A DNA stretch of 64,000 nt from an uncultured bacterium (lineage in GTDB: Bacteria; DRYD01). Below are positions 57,117 through 64,000 of this stretch, one piece after another. The first letter of the stretch is position 1. Every line of letters begins with the position of its first letter. Position numbers and translations under genes: made by a program. The notes under the pieces were generated by a model that did not search any database, was not told where the DNA came from, and saw nothing but the letters and a program-made list of their open reading frames with translations. The stretch covers positions 17,530-81,529 of the forward strand of contig CAKZQG010000039.1 of the NCBI GenBank assembly GCA_937139605.1, given 5' to 3'.

Positions 57117-57653
57117 TTAGTTTTCTTTTGGATTATAATAAGTATGATAGGCTAAAATTGATTCCAATATTTTATCAAAAACTTCAAAATTTTCTTTATT
57201 TAATTTTTCTCTTAATTTTCCTATAATTACTTTCATAAATTTAAAGAAATTATTATCTATTAGTCCTCTTCCTTTAGAATATGCCAACTTAGGTATTAAT
57301 GATATTATTTTAATAGCAATGCTAATTAACTCTGAAGTATCTTGTTCTTTATGTAATTTATTTATTTTTATTTTAATATTTTTTATTTCATTATAAAATT
57401 TTCTGAATTGTGATTTCTTAAAATCCATCCCTATAGCTATTCCTTCACATATCCCATTAGGTTTTACAAATTCCTCTAAATCCAATTCCTCCAAGGATCT
57501 TATATTATTTATTTTATCAGAAACTTGTTTTAATAAATCTCCATAATGTTTTTGTAAGTCATATCTATTTTTATTATAATATAATCTTATCATCTCTTTT
57601 ATTTTATTTTCCAATTCAGGGTTTAAAATCTTTAATTTATTAAGATTTCTCAT
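57117..57653 (-). CDS. csm2: Type III-A CRISPR small subunit Csm2
   Basis: The position between cas10 and csm3, 178-residue length and mostly helical composition identify the small subunit Csm2, which lines the crRNA-target duplex. A conserved Csm2-like segment is visible in the second half: LIPKLAYSKGRGLIDNNFFKFM (about 114-135 region) followed by FEVFDKILESILAYHTYY. The protein is somewhat longer than typical Csm2 (about 120-150) because of an N-terminal helical extension. AAGGGG and AAGGA precede the start. Confidence 0.9.
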   Translation of the reverse strand: MRNLNKLKILNPELENKIKEMIRLYYNKNRYDLQKHYGDLLKQVSDKINNIRSLEELDLEEFVKPNGICEGIAIGMDFKKSQFRKFYNEIKNIKIKINKLHKEQDTSELISIAIKIISLIPKLAYSKGRGLIDNNFFKFMKVIIGKLREKLNKENFEVFDKILESILAYHTYYNPKEN

Positions 57654-57701
57654 TCCTTAATCAACCCCTTTTTATTATTAATTTTTAATTATTATTAATT
57701 T

Positions 57702-60380
57702 TCAATTTCTTGTTAGCATCAAGGTTATATATAATATAGTATCTAAATTAGTTAAAATTTCTTCTTTTGATAATTCCTTATATCCTTTTTTAAGTAATAA
57801 TTCTTCTAATTTCTCTTTTACTTCTTTATTCTTTATATTTCTTGCCATTTGATAATATATCTTAGGGTAAATCAATGGATTTATTTTATCATCTTTTATA
57901 TATAACTTATAATATTCTAAAATCCTATATACTAAGCTACGAGATATTAAATTATTATTGATATATTCTGCTAATTCCTTAGAAATATCTAATATATTTT
58001 CAAAAGTTATATAGTTTTTAAATTTTTGGACTTGTTGAATATTTAACTCATTCATTAATATATTAAATGAGCTTATATAATTTAAAGAGTTAATCCATTT
58101 ATAAGTTTTATTAAAAATACTTATAGAATCCTTATAAATTAGAAATGCTTTATTATTATAATTTATACTAAATACTGCTTGTTTAGATAATTCTTCTTGG
58201 TTTTTAGAGTATTTTGCTACTTTATTTACCGGTAAATTACTTTTAAATATAAATATTCCAGCAGATAACCCAAAATCATAATTTTCTGATACATACAGAT
58301 GTAATTTTTCTCTTAATTTTAAAGAGAAATCCAATATAAAATTATACGGACCTATAAGAAACAAATCATCTCCTCCAGAATATACTGTATATATTAAATC
58401 TAATTCAAGATTATTATATGACTGCATATATTTTTTAGATTCTTGTTTTATTAGAGTATTAATATATCCTGAAAAGAATAGTTCTAACATTCTACTAAGT
58501 GTAGCAATTCTAGAAAAAGTATATTTATCTGAATCTTGAGAAGAATCTTTACTTCTTAAACCATCACTAAATATTAGGCCTAAATTATCTATATCTGCTC
58601 TTAAAGCAGCTAATTTTTTATCCCCTATACTAAATTCACTTAATATTCCAAATGACATTATTTTTTTTGAATCTAGTAAATTCATTTGTTTCAATTCTTT
58701 TTGCTGTTCTGGAAGTAAATCAAAATTACTTAAAACATAATCCCTTATATCTTTATCTAATAATGGCACAGTACTTGCTATGAACTTAAAACCATTAGAA
58801 ATATTATCCATGCCAAATTCTAAATTATTTATATATAAAACTTCTTCTAATTCATTTAATATGGAATTTTCTCTTATTCTTTCATTTTTTTGGTTATTTA
58901 TATCTATTACAAAATAAATATTTCCCCAGTTATCTAAATCTATTATACTTATATAATCATATTTATTTTCACCTATTTTTAGTTTTTTATTTAGATCAAA
59001 GGAGATATATTTCATATATATCGTTTCTTCTCCTATAGAATTAGATAATTCACATAATTTACATAAATCTTTACTATATATTGGTAATGATTTACAAGAT
59101 TTACATATATCTTTGTGATCATCTTTAAAATCTACTGTCAAGTAGTTCTTAAATAACTGTTTTTTAGCTTTATCTATATTTATTTGTAATTTTTGGACAA
59201 TATCTGAGAAATTTTGACTAATCCCTTTGAGAGTATTTATAGAGAACTCTTGATATGTCATTATTATTCTAAGCTCCATATGAAACTCATCACATAGATA
59301 TTTATTTAATAGATTTTCTATATTATTTAAGATTTCAATATTTTTAGGGGTATTAGCTATTATTATTTGGAATTTTCCACCGCCTATATATAATATATTA
59401 GTTATTGGATAGTTTAGTTCTTTTAATAAGTTTCTACTAACTAATTCTGTTAATAAAGCAACAAGTAAAGATCTTCCTCTTAAGCTTTTAGATATAGAGA
59501 AATCTTCTATAGCTGGAGTCTTTGCTATATTATAAATAAAGTTTTGGATTCCCCCTATATTTCCTTCCACTATTAAAAATACATTCTCAGTATCATCTAT
59601 CATTTTACTATAATTTAGAACTTCTAGATTACCATTACTACTTGAATTATTTTTTATTTGGTAATAATAATCTAAGAGACTAACACTTAGCATTGCGACT
59701 ACTTTAGAATGATCAAATAAAGAGATATCTGAATAATGTCTAGATCTATTTTGGATATCATAAGTAGCAGAAGGTACTGACCATAAATATTTTGCTAATA
59801 AATAATACAAATAATTAAATGATTTTACCCCTTTAAAATTCTGAATATTTTTTATCTCATTATTAAATTCTAAAAACAAGTTTCTATATTGCTGGGAAAT
59901 TATATTATGATTAGCATATAATTTATCAATATCTTTTACAGGGAATATATCATTTTCCAATAGAGATAATTTCGTTATTTTATGAAAATATGGGGGATTT
60001 ATTGAGTTAGCTAAAAATGAGATCCTTTCAAATATTGAATGTAATAAATTTATATCACTTTGTTGAAATCTTTCTCTTTCAGTTGATGATAAATTATCTG
60101 CTAAAGTTAGGATATAGCTTTTTATGTTATTTGGTATAGGGTTATGATGTCTTGCCGATATCTCTTTTAATTCATTAAATTCCAATTCCGTTAAATTTAA
60201 ACTCTCTTTTAGTATTTCTTGTAATTCTGTTAAGTATTGATAAGTAAAATATGCATGCTGATATTTATATATATTTTCTAGATTTTTTTTATCCCAAGTT
60301 GTATAGTAATTAGCTCTTTGGCAAAACTTCCCTATATCGTGTAGTAAAGCAGCTAATGCTATTAAATAAAAATCATTCAT
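57702..60380 (-). CDS. csm1: Type III-A CRISPR large subunit Cas10/Csm1
   Basis: An 892-residue Cas10. The N-terminal HD nuclease domain has LAALLHDIGKF with H14 and D15. A zinc ribbon is formed by CKSC and CKLC (C426, C429, C440, C443). The Palm2 cyclase motif is intact: YSGGDDLFLIG (GGDD at 669-672), so synthesis of cyclic oligoadenylates is expected. RGRSLLVALLTELV (about 298-311) and AALRADIDNLG are other typical stretches. It is the second gene of the operon after cas6. No Csm6, Can1 or other cyclic-oligoadenylate effector is encoded in the window, so the effector must lie elsewhere if signalling is used. Confidence 0.96.
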   Translation of the reverse strand: MNDFYLIALAALLHDIGKFCQRANYYTTWDKKNLENIYKYQHAYFTYQYLTELQEILKESLNLTELEFNELKEISARHHNPIPNNIKSYILTLADNLSSTERERFQQSDINLLHSIFERISFLANSINPPYFHKITKLSLLENDIFPVKDIDKLYANHNIISQQYRNLFLEFNNEIKNIQNFKGVKSFNYLYYLLAKYLWSVPSATYDIQNRSRHYSDISLFDHSKVVAMLSVSLLDYYYQIKNNSSSNGNLEVLNYSKMIDDTENVFLIVEGNIGGIQNFIYNIAKTPAIEDFSISKSLRGRSLLVALLTELVSRNLLKELNYPITNILYIGGGKFQIIIANTPKNIEILNNIENLLNKYLCDEFHMELRIIMTYQEFSINTLKGISQNFSDIVQKLQINIDKAKKQLFKNYLTVDFKDDHKDICKSCKSLPIYSKDLCKLCELSNSIGEETIYMKYISFDLNKKLKIGENKYDYISIIDLDNWGNIYFVIDINNQKNERIRENSILNELEEVLYINNLEFGMDNISNGFKFIASTVPLLDKDIRDYVLSNFDLLPEQQKELKQMNLLDSKKIMSFGILSEFSIGDKKLAALRADIDNLGLIFSDGLRSKDSSQDSDKYTFSRIATLSRMLELFFSGYINTLIKQESKKYMQSYNNLELDLIYTVYSGGDDLFLIGPYNFILDFSLKLREKLHLYVSENYDFGLSAGIFIFKSNLPVNKVAKYSKNQEELSKQAVFSINYNNKAFLIYKDSISIFNKTYKWINSLNYISSFNILMNELNIQQVQKFKNYITFENILDISKELAEYINNNLISRSLVYRILEYYKLYIKDDKINPLIYPKIYYQMARNIKNKEVKEKLEELLLKKGYKELSKEEILTNLDTILYITLMLTRN

Positions 60381-60472
60381 CTATTTATTAATCTTAATTT
60401 TTAAATGATTTTTTATAATTTTTCTCTATTTTTGTTTAATATCCTTTCAAAAATTTTAGATTATTAAATTTT

Positions 60473-61216
60473 TTAGATTATCTGGAACATTCCAAAACCT
60501 TGAGAATTTTTAGCTCCCAAACCTGCATCATATATTTTTTCTATTATTTCAGGTTTATCTGTTGCTAATTCTAATTCTCCCTCTATACCTTTTATTATAA
60601 AATTTTTATATTTTAGGATTTTATTTTTTATATTTATTGGGCTTATTTCTAATTGAAAATCTAAACTAATATTTTTATCTATTATCCCTTGGATTATTAC
60701 ATACTTCTTTTTTATATTTTCTTTTATTAAATAATTAAATTCATTATCGTTTGGAAAAATATAGTTGGTGTATTTCTTGTCATTTTTAATAATTGTTTTA
60801 TATATAGTTATAGGTGATAATGTTTTTATTTTCATTATGTTATCAAACTTTGGATTAGGAACTGTTTTTATCTCATCCACCTTTAGTTTATTTACATTTA
60901 ATTTTATTATCTCGTTTTTTAATAAATTTTCTCTTAGAATCTTTATTATTATTTCAATTGGAGAGGAAATAAATATTGAAATAGTATTTGAGAAAAATAT
61001 ATAATTTTTATAGAGTTTAATTTTATTGGAGAATATTTTAGAAAAAGTAAAGAGTTTTATTGGCTTATTATTATATCTAAATCCTATGTCATGTAAAAAT
61101 GTTGATAATAATTTAGGTAAATTTTTGTATATAATTTTTTGAATTAATTCATTATAGTGTATTGGCAACATAATATCTTTATTATCTGTATTTTTTAGAA
61201 TAACTTCTATTCGCAT
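60473..61216 (-). CDS. cas6: CRISPR pre-crRNA endonuclease Cas6
   Basis: A 247-residue Cas6 that would cut repeat RNA to make crRNAs. Typical elements are the N-terminal IHYNELIQKIIYKNLP and FLHDIGFRYNNKPIKLFTFSKIF stretch, VKTLSPITIYKT-type core (IKTLSPITIYKTI), and the C-terminal Gly-rich GLGAKNSQGFGMF (232-244). A histidine in the LHDIGF region is a candidate for the catalytic residue. It is the first gene of the cas operon, 92 bases before cas10. No array is in the window for it to process. Confidence 0.92.
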   Translation of the reverse strand: MRIEVILKNTDNKDIMLPIHYNELIQKIIYKNLPKLLSTFLHDIGFRYNNKPIKLFTFSKIFSNKIKLYKNYIFFSNTISIFISSPIEIIIKILRENLLKNEIIKLNVNKLKVDEIKTVPNPKFDNIMKIKTLSPITIYKTIIKNDKKYTNYIFPNDNEFNYLIKENIKKKYVIIQGIIDKNISLDFQLEISPINIKNKILKYKNFIIKGIEGELELATDKPEIIEKIYDAGLGAKNSQGFGMFQII

Positions 61217-61278
61217 TACTTTTTATTAATTTTCTTATTTTCAAAAATTCTATACGTTTTAATTCCTTATAAAAAACC

Positions 61279-61308
61279 TATATAAATATACAATATAAAA
61301 ACTATCAA
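61279..61308 (-). promoter_or_regulatory. Possible promoter of the cas6-csm operon
   Basis: On the minus strand TTGATA (61303-61308) is followed after 17-18 bases by TTATAT/TATATA (61279-61285). This lies between the ylxR-like stop and cas6, placing a start site about 55 bases before the cas6 ATG. It would let the cas genes be transcribed separately from dnaG. AT-richness makes chance matches common. Confidence 0.35.
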
Positions 61309-61328
61309 TATGAATACTATCATTTTTT

Positions 61329-61802
61329 TTATTTTTTTGATATTATTTTGATATATATATCTTGAATATTTTTTTTATTATCTAAATAGATTTTTAGCTT
61401 TTCCAAATTTTTAAGTTTTTGCATTTTTTTTAGCTTAGAAAAATAATTATTAATTCTTTTTTGGATTTTATTAATATCATTTTTAATAATACATTCAAAA
61501 CAAAAATAAATACTTCTACTTTTACTTTTCATTAACTCCTTTCTCTTAGATAAAGTATTAACATCATTAAGTTCATTATTAGCTTCATTATTAGTACAAT
61601 TAATTAAAATTATTTTATCCTTAAAAGTTATAACTAAAATATCATTTTTAGCAACAAATAATCGAATTAATTCTTCTTGAGTAAATTTATTAAAACATAT
61701 TATACATGTTCTTACTTTAATATTTTTTACTTTAGTATTTTTCATTTTAGTATCAATTTTATGATTAGTTTTAATATTTTGATTTTCTTTCATTTTTATC
61801 AC
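61329..61802 (-). CDS. YlxR-like (DUF448) protein
   Basis: A 157-residue protein whose core fits the YlxR family: RTCIICFNKFTQEELIRLFV (about 31-50) and later SIYFCFECI (about 97-105), giving the CxxC and C-x-x-C pattern of the fold. YlxR is a small RNA-binding protein normally encoded between nusA and infB, reported to affect transcription of several genes. Here it has a basic Lys/Asn-rich leader and a C-terminal Lys-rich helix, and lies 22 bases downstream of dnaG. The unusual location makes the function uncertain; family membership is likely. Confidence 0.7.
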   Translation of the reverse strand: MIKMKENQNIKTNHKIDTKMKNTKVKNIKVRTCIICFNKFTQEELIRLFVAKNDILVITFKDKIILINCTNNEANNELNDVNTLSKRKELMKSKSRSIYFCFECIIKNDINKIQKRINNYFSKLKKMQKLKNLEKLKIYLDNKKNIQDIYIKIISKK

Positions 61803-61824
61803 TTATAAAAAATAAATAAAAAAT

Positions 61825-63588
61825 TTAATTTTTAATAATTTTGTTTTGTAGTTCCTTAGCTTTTAATAAATCATTATTTTTTAAAGCTTCTTTTATCTCC
61901 TCGAATATTGACTTATTATAAATATTTTTTAAAATATTTATAGAATAATCATATAAGCTTTGGTTATTAGTTTTTGAAATTATTTTTGCAATTATTTTTA
62001 TCAATTCTTCTAATTTTAATTCATATAATAAATAAGAGTTAGGCAAAGTATTATCTTCTTTACATTTTATTAAATGCTCATATAATTTTTCCTCTACTTC
62101 ATTTAGGTTTTTAAAAGCTTCAGTTATTAAATATTCTTTTTCTTTTAATATTTTTAAAAATAATTCAAATTTATAAAAAAAGAAACTCAAAATAAATAGT
62201 TTATCCCCATATTCTTTTATAACTATTTTTTCTAAATTATAAGTAGTATCAGTAAATTGAGTAACTTGAAGGGATTTACTTTGAGCTAATTTATTTTGAA
62301 TATTTTTATTCTCTTTGATATAGTTTTTTATTAATTTTTTTAGATAAGGGATATCTATTTTAGATATATTGGAAAACTTTTTAAGATATTCTTCAAAAAC
62401 TAATAAATTAGATATATAACTTAAATAAGGAATAATTATTTTTTCTAAGAAATTTTGTTTATCTTGAGTTTTTTGGAGTTTATATAAATTCGTAATAAAT
62501 TCAAAAGAGTCTATCGCGTTAATAATTGATTCCTTTAATTCTTCAGGATTACTTACTAATAACTCATTTGGATCTTTATAACCTTTAAATAAACTTATTT
62601 CTACTAAGAAATTATTAGAAATAAAGAGAAGTAGTAATTTAATAGTTGCTTCTGTTCCTGATTTATCTTGATCTAAAATAAGTAAAACTTTATTACAATA
62701 TTTTTTTAATAAATTTAATTGCTCTTGGGATATATTAGTTCCCATAATAGCTACCACATTTTTAAAACCTATTTTATATACAGATAACGCATCAAAATAC
62801 CCCTCCGTTATTATCGCTTTATTCTCCGATTTTATATAATTCTTTGTAATATTTAGGCCATATAGTGTAGAATTTTTTTGTAAGCCTATTGTATTTATAT
62901 ATTTAGGTTCCATTTTGTCATCAATTGCTCTACCCGATATCCCTATAACCTTATTACCTTTAAATATAGGAAAAGTTATTCTACTATTCATTATTTCATA
63001 ATATTTATCTTTACCTTTTTCTACTATCAATCCAGTATTTATTAAATCTTTTATATTTATATTTTTTTTACTTATAAAAGTTAAAGTGTTTTGGATATTC
63101 TTAGGACAATAACCTATTAAGAAAGTTTCTATTAATTCTTTATCAATTCCCCTTGATTCCAAATAATCTAATGCTTTTTTCCCTACTTTAGTTTTTAATA
63201 AAACTTTATTATAATACTCACTAAATAATTTTAATAAAGAATGTGATTTTTCTTTACTTATTGATTCTATTTTTAATTCATTTTCTTGATAATATTTTTT
63301 TAAATCAATATCTAAATTAAGGTAATCAATTAAATAATTAATTGATTCAATAAAATTAATATCTTCATATTCCATTATAAAATTAAATATATCTCCACCT
63401 TTATTACATCCAAAACAATACCATAACCCTTCATTTATATCTACAGATAAGGAAGGATTCGAATCCATATGAAATGGGCAAATAGCCATATACGTACTTC
63501 CTACTTTTTTTAGCTTCATAAAAACTGAATAAAACTCTAAATAATTTATTGTCTTTTTTATTTTAAATACTATATCATTTAAATCCAT
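61825..63588 (-). CDS. dnaG: DNA primase
   Basis: DnaG makes RNA primers for DNA replication. The 587-residue protein has the CHC2 zinc finger C37-x2-H40 ... C58-x2-C61 (CPFH and WYCFGCNKGGD), the RNA-polymerase core with LGLS-type motifs, YCPKN and ISGRAIDDKMEPKYINT (about 223-239), and a Toprim domain with ITEGYFDALSV and LILDQDKSGTEA. The C-terminal part (about 430-587) is a divergent helicase-binding domain. It is the first gene upstream of the ylxR-like gene; rpoD, often next to dnaG, is not seen. Confidence 0.96.
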   Translation of the reverse strand: MDLNDIVFKIKKTINYLEFYSVFMKLKKVGSTYMAICPFHMDSNPSLSVDINEGLWYCFGCNKGGDIFNFIMEYEDINFIESINYLIDYLNLDIDLKKYYQENELKIESISKEKSHSLLKLFSEYYNKVLLKTKVGKKALDYLESRGIDKELIETFLIGYCPKNIQNTLTFISKKNINIKDLINTGLIVEKGKDKYYEIMNSRITFPIFKGNKVIGISGRAIDDKMEPKYINTIGLQKNSTLYGLNITKNYIKSENKAIITEGYFDALSVYKIGFKNVVAIMGTNISQEQLNLLKKYCNKVLLILDQDKSGTEATIKLLLLFISNNFLVEISLFKGYKDPNELLVSNPEELKESIINAIDSFEFITNLYKLQKTQDKQNFLEKIIIPYLSYISNLLVFEEYLKKFSNISKIDIPYLKKLIKNYIKENKNIQNKLAQSKSLQVTQFTDTTYNLEKIVIKEYGDKLFILSFFFYKFELFLKILKEKEYLITEAFKNLNEVEEKLYEHLIKCKEDNTLPNSYLLYELKLEELIKIIAKIISKTNNQSLYDYSINILKNIYNKSIFEEIKEALKNNDLLKAKELQNKIIKN

Positions 63589-63634
63589 ATATAGTTAAAT
63601 TGTAAAATAAAGTTAAAAGATATAAATTATTTTC

Positions 63635-63663
63635 TTTAAATTATTGTTTTTATTGGCTTTCAA
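63635..63663 (-). promoter_or_regulatory. Possible dnaG promoter
   Basis: On the minus strand TTGAAA (63658-63663) is separated by 17 bases from TTTAAA (63635-63640), about 40 bases before the dnaG ATG. Spacing is ideal but the -10 match is only moderate. Confidence 0.35.
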
Positions 63664-63720
63664 AATCTAAGAAACAAAAAATATATCTATTTTATTATTC
63701 TTTTTTATAAATTTTATAAA

Positions 63721-64000
63721 TTATAAATATTTTCTAATAAGGACAGCGATAGCGGGGATCCCCATTGCTAAAGTAAATATCACTCCAAAACCTAATAATA
63801 TTATTCCGCTTATAGCAAATAAAACAGTAAATATTAACTTGAAATAATTTTTAAAGAATATATTCAAAGCAGTTAAAAAAGTGTCTTGTAAAACCAAATT
63901 TATATCTTTTAATTCAAATTTTTTGATAATCTCTTCTTTATTAATGTTTTCAATATATTGATATTGGATTTTTTCATATTCTATTAAACTATTTATAAAA
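63721..64000 (-). CDS. 3' part of a membrane protein gene (truncated by window end)
   Basis: A minus-strand frame enters from the right edge and ends with TAA at 63721-63723, giving 92 C-terminal residues. It has a charged helical region (EYEKIQYQYIENINKEEI) and a hydrophobic segment of about 40 residues (FKLIFTVLFAISGIILLGFG, then VIFTLAMGIPAIAVLI) ending in RKYL. This is probably one or two transmembrane helices at the C-terminus. I cannot identify the family from this fragment. Confidence 0.55.
   Translation of the reverse strand, partial: FINSLIEYEKIQYQYIENINKEEIIKKFELKDINLVLQDTFLTALNIFFKNYFKLIFTVLFAISGIILLGFGVIFTLAMGIPAIAVLIRKYL

Overview
ORGANISM. Very AT-rich bacterial DNA (roughly a quarter G+C) with densely packed genes, standard-code stops and AGGAGG- or G-tract-type ribosome sites. 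An LptF/LptG-family permease points to a cell with two membranes; type IV pilin-like genes, UppP, an Amj-type lipid II flippase and a complete-looking decaprenylphosphoryl-arabinose (DPA) module describe an elaborate envelope. A cyclic-2,3-diphosphoglycerate-synthetase-like GTPase and a type III-A CRISPR effector are common in anaerobes and thermophiles, but the phylum cannot be fixed from this window. No transposase, integrase or phage gene was seen.

LAYOUT. 1-3.8 kb (+ strand mostly): end of an unknown gene, frr, a PhoU-like DUF47 protein, amj, a prepilin (-), uppP. 3.8-6.7 kb (-): ion channel with an atypical pore and a two-domain acetyltransferase-like protein. 6.9-10.5 kb (+): DPA operon (UbiA-type phosphoribosyltransferase, DprE1, DprE2, HAD phosphatase). 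10.5-18.4 kb (-): YfhO-type membrane protein, two pilins flanking tRNA-Trp, AftB-like arabinofuranosyltransferase, DUF5693 protein. 18.4-24.8 kb (-): Cys-rich peptide, thioredoxin-fold gene broken by an in-frame TGA, LptF/G permease, carbonic-anhydrase-like protein, Ca2+/H+ exchanger with a structured leader, MFS transporter, degenerate HD-GYP protein, tRNA-Met(CAT). 24.9-33.3 kb (-): polysaccharide cluster (methyltransferase, four glycosyltransferases, two sugar epimerases/dehydratases, an SDR lacking catalytic residues). 33.3-50.7 kb (-): housekeeping block (ftsK, a large unknown protein, pheS, sbcC, plsX, rplA, rplK, cDPGS-like GTPase, a repeat-protein gene broken by an in-frame TAG, hemB, a large unknown protein). 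50.8-53.4 kb (+): PriA-like protein without helicase motifs and a small membrane-anchored protein. 53.4-61.2 kb (-): AIM24 remnant and cas6-cas10-csm2-csm3-csm4-csm5. 61.3-64 kb (-): ylxR-like, dnaG and a truncated membrane protein gene.

HOW THE GENES WORK TOGETHER. The DPA operon should make decaprenylphosphoryl-D-arabinose, the lipid donor used by AftB-like GT-C enzymes. Such an enzyme lies a few genes away, directly beside two pilins, one with a Ser/Thr-rich segment. Pilin or envelope arabinosylation is therefore the most interesting system-level hypothesis here. The type III-A locus has all Csm subunits, Cas6, an intact HD and an intact GGDD, but no CRISPR array, no Cas1/Cas2 and no cyclic-oligoadenylate effector in the window. 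Three genes carry point lesions that leave the rest of the reading frame intact or nearly so (TGA, TAG, TAG plus a 1-base shift). Three more look catalytically degenerate (PriA-like, HD-GYP, SDR).
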